A stretch of DNA of 64,000 nucleotides from Rhyzopertha dominica (GCA_025024175.1 QCXZ01000064.1:52287325-52351324); one strand, 5' to 3'; positions 46,261 to 57,618 are shown, counted from the stretch's first letter. Numbers and translations: made by a program. Notes: generated by a model from the letters alone, not told the origin.

Positions 46261-49200
46261 AATGGAGGGTATCACCTTTTTTTTGTAAAAGGTTTTTGAT
46301 CTCAAGCTGCTGCTGATGTCGTGAACTATATAGTATACACAAGTCTTTATTGCAGGTACCAGAAAGTTAATTTTCATTACAAATATCTTGTATAGGTATC
46401 CAACTTTGTTGCTTTTTATTTTTAATTATTTCGATGTTGTACTTAAGGTTGCTAAACATTTTTTATCGCTAGATTTTAATTGTCAAGCCAAACTTCATCG
46501 GTTGCAAAAATTTGCGGTTTCATCGTTTCATCAAATATTCCTGGTGGTTTTGACATACTTGATGTTCCAATAAGAAAGCTAGATGGAGGCGGTAGCCCCT
46601 ATACTACCAACTCTGGGCCCTTCCCAACTTCCATACATTTAGTTGGTTGAGTATGTATTCAGGAAATTGTAAATGAAGTAAAATTCATAGACAAGCCTAT
46701 TTCACAATTTTCATCCAGAACTCATATTTCACCTATGCAAATGGCATTCAATAAGTCTTCAACGGTTTTCAAGCTTATCTTGGTCAGGTGTCATAACACG
46801 ATTTCTACTTTGTTCAGCTCTTCTAATATGTTTTCCTATAGGGACTGTTCAGCTATGCATGATTCTGTTATATGGAATACAAATACTTGTATTTGGCGGT
46901 AACCTAACCTAACCTTCTTTGTTCCAAATTTCTAAATTCGTTAACATTTTAACAATTAATTCAGAAAAAAAAGTTATTTCGAGCAAAAATCCATCCGAAC
47001 TAAGAGTTATGAAAGTCTATTTAACATAAGTTTTAGTAATCCAGTAGCATTATAAGCACGAATTAAAACCCAAAAATCCGATAATATTTCAGTTTATTTA
47101 AATGAGCCTTAAAATTTGGTTAAAATATTAAGTGGTGGGCTAATTTTTGGGAGCAGTGCACTGGCGGACTACGGAGGCTGGCTTAACTAAAAAAAAATAA
47201 GAAAAATGTTATAATCGAATAAACCCAAAGGCTCAGTCTAAAAAAAAGATGGTATATTCTATACGTTGTTCATAACAAAGCATGTCCTGCATAATTTTAT
47301 GTAAGTATCTAATTCTAATTTTAGACAGTATTCATAATGTGTGCATAATCGTCGCCAAATACTGATGTAATATCCTATCATTTTACTGATGTGTTACAGT
47401 TCTGGTTATTATCTAACAATGATATAATCGACTCAAAAGCATTATTGTCGATTTATGCCCCGTTCATTATTTTAGCTAGAAAGCAAAAAGAATTACTCAA
47501 ATTTGATTTATTTAAAATATCAGATTAATGCGATCACGGTTTTTAATCCAAAATTTGCTAATGTCTAAGTTTAATGGAGTATTATCGATGTGTTTGTATT
47601 CAGTTTTCGATGACGCCATTAGGCGCTGTAGGCATTTAAACTATGCATATCTGGTTAAAGTTAAAAACATAATTTACTTTCATGTCACATAAAAATTGCC
47701 GAAGAAGTACCAATCGAATTATAACTTACATTGCCATACGATTAATTGATCACAAGGAATACCTACATTTGTAATAATTAATACTGTGCGTTTAATTGCT
47801 AAAGCCTGCAGATTTCAGTAGTCAAGTATATTCCGTAAAATTTTATAACAACGTTAGTTTTCGCTGATGTTGAGCCTTATTTTCAATTTCAGTGCTAGCT
47901 GGCTAAATGAATATAATACATGAAAGGATTTTGGNAACAATAACAAATGGTNGGTTTAAAATTATGCAGAAATTTGGACAACATTAGAGTAAAAATTGTT
48001 AAAGATAAAACGACCATTAATTCAATGCTGATTGAGGGTGTTTGGCCATCTGACGCACAATGCTGGGGATTGTAACTTGTATTTTTAAGTTTAACTAAGA
48101 TGAACTAGACCAGCATCTGAAATCATTACAGTCTTACATAGGTATTGTTTCACGAACAGGTTGTTTCCTCATTCTGAGTTTTGAGAATGGTAGTTATCCT
48201 TCAAGTGCCCTTTCCTGCGCCGTAACAATTACTACAATTTTATCTTTACCAGCTACTTACTCATTACTAGCATAAATTTCTACAGCTTCTAATGTGAAAA
48301 GTTGAAACTAAACTAAAAGCACATCAGTGAACTCATTAGTCTTTGCTATGTGCGATTTCTTAATCAGCTGTCGTGGTTCTATTAGCAGGCGCTTTTAAAG
48401 AGAAATTTATCTATCTTTAGTACTTCGTTTGATATTATTATGCATTATGCCTAAATATATTAACTTTTCGTTTGTTAAAGCAGAGATCGATGCAATTGAA
48501 TGTGCTAGATATCACATGACTGAAATCAGAAGTAACTTAATTAGGAATAAAAGGGCTTTATATCATCGGTGTATATAGAAAACATAAAAAAGGGTCTTCA
48601 CAGATGACGTTTCAAGTCGCCTCGCAGAAAATCCACAGAGATTGATCATGGAATAAATATTCGATTAATTACTTACGTACCTAATCTGATAAAGGCACGT
48701 TTTTACTTATATTGAATTATTCACTAACGGCAATTGATGCTTTTCCCCCCTTAGACCAAAAGCTGGGTACACCCATGTAGATGGTGTTTACGTGTGTATA
48801 TCTTCCTAGTCTGATGACGCATATGTTACTGGTCTGCTTATATGTCTCGTTTCCTATAATGCAATATCTCTCTCAGAATTTATTATTATTATTAACAGAT
48901 ACCATGTGTTCCCACAGTCCCTTTTCTCTTCTTCATATGTGGAGGTGTAGTAGGTATAAATTTCCATTAAATTATTCATCCTTTTCTTTTACCACTAATT
49001 TTTGTTTTATAATAAGTAACGATTTTCATCTGAACAGTTAAAATAGTCATAAACTCAATGCGGTAAGCAAAGCAGAGCAGTAGTTTTTTTGTGCTTTATA
49101 GTATTGCACCTTGCAAATGATAGGATAATTATTGTAATATTTCAGTGTTTTTATATAATTTTTTATGGAAATATTTTAGTTTAGTTCAAATAAGTAATTT

Positions 49201-49959
49201 TTATAAAACTGAAGTTAATTTTTAGTACGTAGGATTACGTAAATTTGCAACAGAAGCTTTCTAATTCAGAGAATCGTTAGAAAATTATTATCCAGGTACC
49301 GAGAAATGCACCCTGACCTACTTCCTGATTTCTAGCTGCATATTACAAAGAAATCCCTCAAAAGCGTTTTACCTATATTGCTTATAAATAAACAGTCATG
49401 CCTATGTCTGATAGCATTCTAAATGGAAAACCATCGATAAAGAGATTTTCTCTGTACTTTCGGCGACGCAGCCAATCCGTCAGCGTCTCGTTGAATTGCG
49501 GTTTCCACTTCACACCGGTAGACTTGAGCAGCAATACACCAAACACTAATGAATTGCTTGTGGCCTTTTGAAGGGAAGCTACAAACGTTTGAAGTTTCCA
49601 GAGCACAATAAGGCTGCGATGCATTTATTTCACTGTGGGGATTATAAAGCACCTCTAGCGTAGATCTCGGCTGCGAAATTAATGCATTCCCTACGATACT
49701 TGAGTTTAACCGTTTACTGCAGTAGGTGCCTCCTTTGGTTTTTTGATTTTGGGTTCAATTTTATGAGCTTCCAGTCTTTATAACATCTTTATTAGGTTAA
49801 TAAAAATTCAAATATGTGACCTTGTTAAAGTTATGCAGACCAAATACGTATTGTAACAGCTTTTTCTATAATTACTAGAAATGTATATAAAGCCTCTCTA
49901 TCGCAAAGAAACCTACACAGACTAGTACTTGCATCCGTCTTCTCATCGCCATACGTCAC
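46261..49959. other. No recognisable gene; short TTAGG-type run at 46.90 kb
   Basis: A+T-rich. AACCTAACCTAACCTT at 46902-46917 is a three-unit run of the insect telomere pentamer (C-rich strand on plus). N bases lie at about 47935 and 47952. Overlapping minus-strand frames at 49382-49652 (about 80 codons, two frames) have protein-like composition, but I cannot assign them. The 86-codon frame at 48781 has no motif. Confidence 0.4.
46902..46917 (-). repeat. Short (TTAGG)n run
   Basis: Three CCTAA units. TTAGG is the ancestral insect telomere repeat. At this length it could be chance. Confidence 0.45.
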
Positions 49960-50410
49960 TATGGTCTAAAGGTATTTACAGCATCCCTTGTTCGTGAGGT
50001 GCCTTATATATCGGCGAAACGGGTGGATCCATTCAGACCAGGCTTAATATATAATAAAATCAGGTTTCTTCACCCACTCAGCAATTCCGAGAAGCCATAG
50101 AAATTACCAAACATCCCGATAATCTAAACCGCGAAGATGGTTATCATTTCGTCACTATTTGGTACCCAATCACGCCACGGCTATTTCCATTTTCATAATC
50201 TCCTACCTTTAACGTCCAAGCATTTACCCCGCTAGTAACGCCAGGTACAACGTTCCTTTTTCATTATCTTTGCTCCCTGTGATTTGGTTCAGTTCGGACG
50301 TTTTTCTTGCGATAGCTTTGTTATTCCTGTCCTGATGAAACCCTTTACATGTGCAACAACGTCGATATTATTCCAAAATCAGAAGCAATCTAACCCAAAA
50401 AGACTAAGAT
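49960..50410 (+). pseudogene. PLE GIY-YIG endonuclease relic
   Basis: From 49971 the frame reads GIYSIPCS, a stop (TGA, 49995-49997, where PLEs have Cys), then GALYIGETGGSIQTRLN. The GIY and YIG motifs that define this nuclease family are both present (GIY 49971-49979, YIG 50007-50015). After a gap where about 60 residues of the domain are missing, EITKHPDNLNREDGYHF (about 50102-50150) matches the conserved C-terminal PLE block. Near 50333, CCTGATGAAACCC followed by ACAACGTC resembles the PLE tail with its hammerhead-like core. PLEs use this nuclease for target cleavage during insertion. The stop, the deletion and frame changes make it inactive. Confidence 0.8.
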
Positions 50411-50744
50411 TTCAATACTAGAAATGTAGTTTACGCTCAAAGATCAGCATACTATTTTTGATTCAGCGGCCTGACACTTTTCTACTATTTTTTTTACACA
50501 TACTACACCTAAATCCAACTAAGATGAATGTTTCATCAAATTCAGTAAATTTCTAGACACAGTCCATAACTAGAGGTTTTTGGGAATAAACATAATTTAA
50601 ATTATGCCACAGCATTCCTATTATGTGGGACAAACGATTCTGTAACAGACGTACGATTGAATTATTCTATTTTATCTATTTTGCTGTATAAGTTCCCGAG
50701 GTTTCGCAGTTCCAGCTGGTATATAAACCTTTTTTTGCTTATGT
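50411..50744. other. No recognisable gene
   Basis: Spacer between two PLE-derived pieces; nothing coding. Confidence 0.4.
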
Positions 50745-50905
50745 AATATGTTGTTTTCCGGGCTGGTTCCCACGTTGCTTGTTTGGTCTTGACGCCTCTA
50801 CACACATGTCAGTATCTTCCTCAGAAGTAGCTCTGAAACAGTCTCCGACAACCACGGAAGCCTTCAAACAAAAAATTTGAGAACTCGATACTGATTTTTT
50901 GACGC
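50745..50905 (-). mobile_element. PLE tail, inverted arrangement
   Basis: On minus, the peptide FRATSEEDTDMCVEASRPNK then QRGNQPGKQ matches the 57.46-57.56 kb PLE tail (FRATSEEDTDVSVETSRSNK...). At 50845-50871 the plus strand instead carries TCCGACAACCACGGAAGCC, matching 57564-57585 in the plus orientation. So the two halves of the tail face each other, as in the hairpins at 1.9 and 8.2 kb. The N-rich conserved word TCTGAGGAAGATACTGACAT holds the CTGAGGA core. Confidence 0.7.
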
Positions 50906-51187
50906 CTAACGTAATGAATAAACTTATTGTTAATGTGACATAAAAACACACCATTGAGGATCAGAAACAGCTTAATAATAATATGTTTCATTACTAAACC
51001 AGTTTATACTTAATAGCGCGCTTATTTGTAATAGTGGTTACGACGAGTGCGGCAGTATATATAAATTGCGATAAATCCTAATTCTTGATAAATAAAATGA
51101 AATATGAATGAAATACATCCCCAGTTGCGAGTTTTTTCATCTAATTCATTTCAACATCTAAACGTTTAAATAAACATTCAGTTTCAG
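50906..51187. other. No recognisable gene; acceptor at right edge
   Basis: A+T-rich, ending in ACATTCAGTTTCAG, a plausible 3' splice acceptor for the next feature. Confidence 0.35.
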
Positions 51188-51447
51188 GTGAGTGTCACTT
51201 GATATTGTATGAAAATGCGGAAGGCAGGAGTACAGGATGCATGAACGGCAAATAACTGCTGATGGAGAAACTTTTGCGTGGGATGAAGCCTCTCACTCCA
51301 AATAAGGGAGCAAAACGTTCAATGAACCTCCGTGTTTTCCAATTCTGTTTTATCACCACCAGCTTTCCGATATTTACACTGGCTCTGAATCCAAACAGCA
51401 AAATATATAAGATGACATCCAACATGACTGCTTCATCAGCAGAATAA
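51188..51447 (+). pseudogene. Odorant-receptor C-terminal exon relic
   Basis: Following the acceptor ending at 51187, the frame reads ECHLILYENAEGRSTGCMNG, K, stop (51253-51255), LLMEKLLRGMKPLTPNKGAK and RSMNLRVFQFCFITTSFPIF, then TLALNP to TAA at 51447. Insect odorant receptors end with a Y-rich segment, a basic LL..M.RSQKPL.LTAG stretch, then MNL..F....K.SFS.FTLL in TM7. Order and spacing fit well: RGMKPL for RSQKPL, NKGAKRSMNL for TAG...MNL, TTSFPIFTL for KTSFSIFTL. The in-frame stop indicates a pseudogene, or a mis-set start if the exon begins later. Receptors of this family are membrane ion channels in sensory neurons. A possible relative is at 22660-22867, same strand. Confidence 0.5.
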
Positions 51448-53517
51448 ATAGTTGGTGTAATTGTTTGCCTATGAAGTTATTCTTTGTACCTTTAGCATTC
51501 AAACCTCTATGGCAATCGCTTTATTTATTGTGGCAAACTGTAAATTTGGCTGTGCAATAGCAAACTTTACTCTAACAGTTACCTTAAACGCATTCCTAAT
51601 ATTTTATATTCATTACTTAAATATCGGTTTTATTTATCGGGATTTATTTAAAAAAGACAACAAAAGTGGCACGAGGTTATTAATGTGGTATAAAAAAGAA
51701 TCCAAATAAAAAATGAACGCTTTGTGTAAGCGTACTAAATTCTTAATGTTTCGTTATTATATTTATAGTAAAGTTAACTCAGAAAGCTTTAATAAGATAA
51801 AGATAAGGTTTAATAAAAGCGAACGATTGGATAAGTTCCGCAATTCTGGTGTTGATCAGTATTTTATGGTTTCCAGTAAAAATTGCAATAAGAGAAACGC
51901 TCAAACAAGTTCGTTTCTGATTTAGTTTAAATAACTAAAAACTTCAATTCTTTTTCAGCTACTCGTTGATCTTTGGTCTGGAAACACCAGAAAGTTAATT
52001 ATATTCTTATAATTCTACCAGTACAACGTATCATACACTACAAGTTGATAGATTTTTTCCGCACTGTATATTGTGCAATTAATTACCCTGACGAATATTG
52101 TAGAACTACCAGTACTTTAAGGGTAATTTGAAGTATTGATTTACTATCTAAAGTAAGAGCAAAAGTAGTATAAAGGTAGAATGTATATTGGCGATATTTA
52201 TTATCAGAAACATAGTAAAGTGGACAAATTATATGTACCAGACTTTACTGAAGCCTTTCTTATTTTAAGACAATAGAAGAAGATCTCAATCTTGATAGTC
52301 TTCTTCTCTCCCTTTGTTTCTCTCTGATCTATTTTTTTTTGTAAGTAAATGAAATTATAATGGAGGTAAAAATTTCCTTACGTTGAATATCTTTAGGTCA
52401 CTCAGATAAGGCGTCTTAGAGGCATACTCCAGCTGGATAATACACGATTACAACTTGCACCAGGTGGTTCCTTTAGAGAGATGGTGCGTTCCAAGTCTTC
52501 ATGGGCAGCCAGGTTTTGACAGGTTCAGATATGTCACTATGAACTAACTTTATTGGTTCTGTTCGTATAAGAGCTGGTTATATTAACGTTGTACACTTGC
52601 AGATCTAAAAAACGTAATAAACTTTTTATTACCTACCTTGTTTGCCTAGCCATCCACAGATTTTGTATGTACTTACAGAACATAGCTCGTACATTTTCTT
52701 TTAAAAATTATATTTCAATCGAGTGTTTCATTTACTTAAGTTGGAATCTCAGTTATCTACACAGAGTACAGACTTGATATGGTGACTGAAGGTTTTACCA
52801 TTCACGGATTGACTTCGCTGCAATATTTGTGCTATTTTACTCCAAGTTTTCAATATCTGTTGAAATATGGCGAAACGATTTGAATATTTGAAACCACCGT
52901 TCACGGAAATTAGTGACTGCGCGTAGTTGTGCTTTGTACTTTTACTTCTTTGGGACAATCTGCAAAATTGTATTTACCTAACTGGGTCAAACATTTTCTG
53001 TTCATATTATACATTTTACAGTTTATCGTTTATACTTTATACTTCCATCCTGAACCCAATAATACTTGCTGAGCTTCTAGCGGTTGACAAGTATCTATTG
53101 AAAAATACAGAAACAGATTTCTTATTGTCACAATAACAAATCGCCAACTTGTTAGTTTTTAAATAAATTGTGTAACCAATACAACTCTTTCAGTATTCAC
53201 ATTGTTACGTGCAGCGCTATCTATAGACCGGAGTTACAGGCATGTAAATACGGTGTTATAGGGCAGTTCAAGTAGTTACCCAGCAAGGGCGGGTGGGAAC
53301 GTTGATGGAATGTACTCGAAGTATAGACTGTGACAGCAAGGTGTCCTACTACAAACATCTAGAAAGATAGCGTAGGCGGAAGCTACCTATATAGAGCGTG
53401 GAATGCCGCATGTTGGGAAGTCTAAAGTCTGAGTATGAATTCTGAATTCGAATAGCAGTTATCAAGCGAGCGGAAGGCTTAGTCAAGCAGTTGTTAGTGT
53501 GCGCAGTACAGTGAATA
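51448..53517. other. No recognisable gene
   Basis: A+T-rich; hydrophobic open frames at 51461, 52589 and 52927 reflect T-rich codons and carry no motif I recognise. 53215-53510 is less A+T-rich and may be part of a repeat, but no second copy was noticed. Confidence 0.35.
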
Positions 53518-53518
53518 C

Positions 53519-54702
53519 ACTATATTAGTGCTGACGGAGGTGTCCTGGATAAAAACAAACCGAGTTCCCATAATGTGTGTAACGGAGCTCAGTGTTGGGT
53601 GCAATTTTCTAGCTTTAAAAGAATATTTAGAAGTAAGAATTTAGATGGCAATGCCATCTGTCAGCATTACACATGACAAAGCCACCTAGCTGCCATATTA
53701 TGGTATTAGGCAAAACCAGTTCTATACCGTGCTGTTTGCACTAGATCTAAAGCGAAATAGATCTATCTGCAGTTGGTTGTAGTGCAGACAGCACAGCATA
53801 GACATGCATTTTGGAAAATTTGGAAGTGTTACTGTGTATGTTTGAGCAGCTTACACCCCTTCGCTTTACTTAACAAGTAATACAAACTGAAATTACATTT
53901 AATTACAATGTGTTTTTGAAAAGCTTAACCTACAACAAGTGCGTGTGTGAACCATTAGAGTTTACATGTTGTACACTTATTTAGTGTATGTTAAGCTTTT
54001 CAACAATGCATTGGAACTAAATATAATTTCGTTTTGCAATACTTGCTAAGTAAAGCGAAGGAGTGTAAACTAGTCAAACATACAAGCAACACTTTAAAAT
54101 ATTCTTTTAAAACTAAAAACATGACACCAGACACTAAACTCTCTTACGTACGTAAAGACAACTTGGTTTGTTTTGATCCAAGATTTTGACCAAACCCTTG
54201 CAACTCTGTGGTTTAGTGACCAGTCGCCAGTAGCGTTGCCGTCATTTTAGATTAATGCCAAGTTGGGGCTTTCTTTGCTGTAGTCTGTCAAATTTTGACC
54301 CGCAGCAAACGGAAAAATTTGAAACTCGATGCCGTTCCTGACCAGCTGTTTGTACCAGCGCAGCGTGTGAACAACACGTGAAAGGAATGGAAACTGATGA
54401 AACTAACGCTCGCTTACGAACTGTGGCAAGTTTGTCAGGCAGGTTTCTTTTTCAGTAATAGAGTTGTCTAACAGATTGGTCCTTTACTGCTTTAAAATGT
54501 AAGAAAAATTATAGCAGTAAGAAGCGAAATAATATGTTATTCAAATTTCCCGCGTTTTTGTTTTTAGTTGGGTGACCAGTAGCGAAAGACGCTGTTAACG
54601 GTGTATCTCGAATTGCGGATCTACAACTAACTCTCTTATCTATGTTATTGACGTACCGCACCAAAATGGCCGATATCTACGTCACATTAATACAGCGAAT
54701 TC
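53519..54702. mobile_element. Foldback element, copy 2, with nested insertion
   Basis: The left end ACTATATTAGTGCTGACGG and right end CACATTAATACAG repeat the ends of the element at 4984-6119. GACGTACCGCACCAAAATGG near 54651 matches its right arm. Internal modules recur: GTGTTACTGTGTATGTTTGAGCAGC at 53827 (+) and its inverse near 54050-54090. Relative to copy 1, the left arm lacks about 20 bases (the CCATTTTTCTGCGG portion), and about 450 bases near 54190-54640 have no counterpart. A 185-bp insert lies at 53634-53818. Confidence 0.7.
53634..53818 (-). repeat. Dispersed repeat C, copy 3, inserted in foldback
   Basis: In copy 1 of the foldback, AATATTTAGAAG runs straight into TGTTACTGTG (5107-5128). 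Here 185 bases intervene. Flanks TTTAGAAG (53626-53633) and TTTGGAAG (53819-53826) look like an 8-bp target duplication with one change. The insert, inverted, matches the right part of repeat C at 9.2 kb (GTAATGCTGACAGATGGC) and the left part at 19.3 kb (CTATGCTGTGCTGTCTGCA). It therefore joins both ends of that family in one short copy. Confidence 0.75.
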
Positions 54703-55009
54703 GCAGTGTTAAAACAGTAGTGTTTTAAAATAGTTGTGTTCGGACCGAGATTCACTTAGTGATTTGAAACAAGTGGTTGAATAAAAAGGAGTCAGACATC
54801 CGCAGTTTCAGAACCTCGTAGTCGTAATAATAAATCTTAACAAAATTCGTCAAATGTGTTTCTAGCAAGGCTTCGAAGACAAACAGAAATAAATTATGTC
54901 CATAACTTCCAAAACGTCCCAGTGCATACATCGATTTTTCATTGAGACCACTCCTTCAGTCCTACACGATACTAAGCAGCATTCTCGGTTAAATGACATA
55001 AGACATCAG
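54703..55009. other. No recognisable gene
   Basis: Spacer between the foldback element and the block at 55.0 kb; nothing coding. Confidence 0.35.
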
Positions 55010-55400
55010 CCGAGTGCCGTCCATCTGACAAGTTGCCCTGACACGGGATAGCGGCTTAATTGTCCTGATCCGTATCCCGACAGTTGCCACCTCACATCTC
55101 CGGGAGTAAGGTGAACTGCGAATTCACTGGGGCGACACCTGACGGCAATTAATTTAGAGCGGGAGTAATCCAATCTTCATTCAGTTTGCCTGAGCGGTAC
55201 TACACGTGGGATGGCCGGCGATTAATTTTAATAATAGGGTTTGAGCAGCATCATTAGGAATCCGGATGAACGCAAATTCATCGGATATTAAAAGTGAATG
55301 TCTCGATTATTAAGACGAAGGATCCATTTCAGCGGTGATTATAGGTAATTGTAGTTGGCTAAAAGAATTAATTTGGTGCTTTATTCACGAGGGATCATTG
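55010..55400. promoter_or_regulatory. Candidate conserved regulatory block
   Basis: The block is clearly richer in G+C than its flanks, matches no repeat in the window, and has stops in all frames. It holds several homeodomain-type cores: GGCAATTAATTTAG, GGCGATTAATTTTAATAAT, CGATTATTAAG, GGTAATTGTAG and AGAATTAATTTGG. A small inverted pair CGGGATA / TATCCCG lies at its left. Dense TAAT cores in unique, less A+T-rich DNA suggest a cis-regulatory element. This is inference from composition only. Confidence 0.3.
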
Positions 55401-56184
55401 GCCCCAGGTGAGATAAGTGATAAATAAAGGGAACCGTGTTCGAAGCAACGCTCGGATACGTTTATTGATATTTTCGGTTACACATTTTTTTTCAACAAAA
55501 TCTTTTTATACGGGGTCTGCCAACTTTCTTGGTTTTAATGTAATACATTGTATATTTATTCAATTTTTGCATTATTCAGAAAATTTTAGACACACATCTC
55601 ATGTCCTATACCGATCTTCAACTGTTTCGAAAATATTAAGTGTTTTCAGATTTATTGCAAAGAATAACACGACGTGTATTAAATGATCGTTTTCGATCCA
55701 AATAACACAACAAACTGTATCTTCTAGCGACAAAAGGAATTAAGCAAAAATCATCTGAGCGTTATTTTTTACTGTTATAAAATAAAAGCAAAGTTATGAG
55801 TAGTTTCGTTTACTTTGGTTTACATTGCTTGGCCTTAGTAAATTGTCGTCTGACAGTATGACAGTAGTTGTCATGAATTGCATACAAAAAAATAACAATT
55901 CCACGGATGATTTCATGAGCGGGTTTCACTACACCCCAAGGGACAATTAGTAAAAAAAAGTAGTTTCGCGAGTTTGAACGAAGATAAAAAAACAGCTGCC
56001 AATGCAGTAAGAATAATAGTGCGAGTTAAGCGCCAAAAATTCTCGGCCTGACAGAGTTGCTGATATTTTATCAGGATGAAATTTTGACTACATATCTTAC
56101 TAAGCTACGGAAACAAAAAGACTTCTGTCAAATAGTTTTTGGTTGCCAGCACTTTTAAATTAATGTGTCCCGAAAATGTGTCAG
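55401..56184. other. No recognisable gene; 5' flank of mariner
   Basis: A+T-rich. The mariner 5' terminal repeat should lie in 55830-56170, but I cannot define it with confidence. The 89-codon frame at 55417 has no motif. Confidence 0.35.
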
Positions 56185-57086
56185 ATGACGAAAATCGAGT
56201 ACAGAGCAGTTATCAAATTCCTAACGAAAGAAGGGCTCACACCCTTGATGGCGTATAGGGTCAAAATTTGCCTTCCTATTCTATAATGAAGAAATGGGTG
56301 AAACGTTTTCGCATGGGCCAGGAATCTCTTGAGGATGACGCTAGACCTGGACGGCCAGTGGAGGTGATAACGGAGGACAAAGTAGCCCTTATGGAAGAGC
56401 TGGTACTAAGTAACCGACGTTTGAAGGTCAAGGAAATGGCAGGAATAACTAAGCTTTCCTATAATTCTGTTCGCCGAATCTTTCATGACCATTTCAGTAT
56501 GAATAAGGTCAATGCAACATGGGTTTCCAAACATCATTCGGCGGTTCAGAAACAACGTCGTGTAGAGTGTGCTCGATCTTTTTTGGAACTGTGTGGAGCT
56601 AACCCGAACCCCACACTATGATCCTTTATCAAAAAGAGAATCAATGGAATGCCGCTGTAAGGGTAAGGTTTCCCCACGAAAATTTAGTCTGCCAGTCAAA
56701 AACAATTAATGGCTAGGATCTTTCGGGACTGTGAAGGAATCCTTCTGATTGATTTCATAGCAACAAATACCAGCGTTAATGGCACATATTATGCAGGATT
56801 CGTGAAAAACGTCAAGGAAAAATTAACCAGAGAATGCGCCCGTTCTTACTGCTGGTGTTGCACAAGCTGCCTTCTTGAATTGCGGATTTCAACGAATAGA
56901 TCTTCCTCCTTATAGTCTAAATATGGCTTCGTGGACGACGTTTTCGAGACGAATTGAGTTACGAGAAGCTGTTTTGGTAAATTTCGAGGACAAACATAAG
57001 AAATATTTTTTTAATGGATTGACTTGTTAATTAAACGTTCTAAGAAGTACATTGAAGTCAAGGGAGATTGCATTGAAAAACAATAA
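56185..57086 (+). pseudogene. mariner transposase relic, second lineage
   Basis: It starts at 56185 with MTKIEYRAVIKFLTKEGLTP; after a frameshift near 56265, SIMKKWVKRFRMGQESLEDD and RPGRPVEVITEDKVALMEEL continue the HTH region to about 56615. The GDETW block is deleted: HYDPLSKRESMECRCKG follows almost at once. MARIFRDCEGILLIDFIATN and YYAGFVKNVKEKLTRE follow in another frame. ENAPVLTAGVAQAAFLNCGF and QRIDLPPYSLNMASW stand where mariners have HDNAPVH and PPYSPDLAPSD, so the second Asp reads Glu and the third Asn. It ends KKYIEVKGDCIEKQ at 57086. All three catalytic positions are lost. It differs in wording from the 44.9 kb mariner, so it is a separate lineage. Confidence 0.85.
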
Positions 57087-57129
57087 AACCTTGTTATTGT
57101 ACTTCGCCTCTTTCATTGTCAGCCCAGGA

Positions 57130-57600
57130 ATAATTGGCGCATACCTCGTGCTGATGTGCCTTCCAGTTTGGCGGATGAGAGAATCAAGGAGTACATCAGG
57201 GACATCAGAGACCGGCAATGTGGCAGGTCGGCTATAGCAGAACACCGAATGGAGACTTGGCCACATCATCAAATTCGAGGAGGCACAAATGCTGTCAAGA
57301 GAAGCGAGATTCTGCCCGATACTGTACAAGGAAACAATCCAAATCCAGAAGAATCCGCACAATTATAACCGAGACCGAGGAATCGAACTACCTGGAATCT
57401 GGAAACCGGTCATGCGTAAAAACGCCCACGCATCAGTGAACCGGACGAGTATAGGACACTTCAGTTTCAGAGCTACTTCTGAGGAAGACACCGACGTGAG
57501 TGTCGAAACGTCAAGGTCAAATAAGCAACGTGGGAACCAGGCCGGAAAACAACATGTCATCGACAACAACCACGGAAGTCTTCAAACCAAATCATTATCA
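57130..57600 (+). pseudogene. PLE GIY-YIG endonuclease C-terminus plus tail
   Basis: DERIKEYIRDIRDRQCGRSA and IAEHRMET (about 57175-57255), then in a shifted frame LGHIIKFEEAQMLSREARFC, PILYKETIQIQKNPHNYNRD and RGIELPGIWKPVM (to 57415) match the second half of the PLE endonuclease (xRSAVAEHxxxxxHxIxF...EAIEIxKxPxNxNRExGxxLxxxWxPV). The GIY-YIG motifs themselves are missing. The frame remains open through the tail (FRATSEEDTDVSVETSRSNK) to 57618, although this part is probably non-coding RNA sequence in PLEs. The left edge abuts the mariner relic's 3' side near 57090-57130. Confidence 0.8.
57479..57512 (+). ncRNA. Hammerhead-like core in PLE tail
   Basis: CTGAGGA (57479-57485) is followed by a perfect 5-bp helix GACAC (57487-57491) / GTGTC (57500-57504) with an 8-base loop, then GAAAC (57505-57509). 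This is the order CUGANGA, stem II, GAAA of a hammerhead ribozyme, which PLE terminal repeats are known to carry. One extra A separates CTGAGGA from the helix, which departs from the consensus, and stems I and III are not defined. Treat as a degenerate or ancestral-type motif. Confidence 0.4.
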
Positions 57601-57618
57601 GGTGTTGTAAAGTACTAA

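Noticed and set aside
49382..49652. Overlapping minus-strand frames of about 80 codons
   Set aside because: Composition is protein-like, but neither frame nor the opposite strand matches a family I know.
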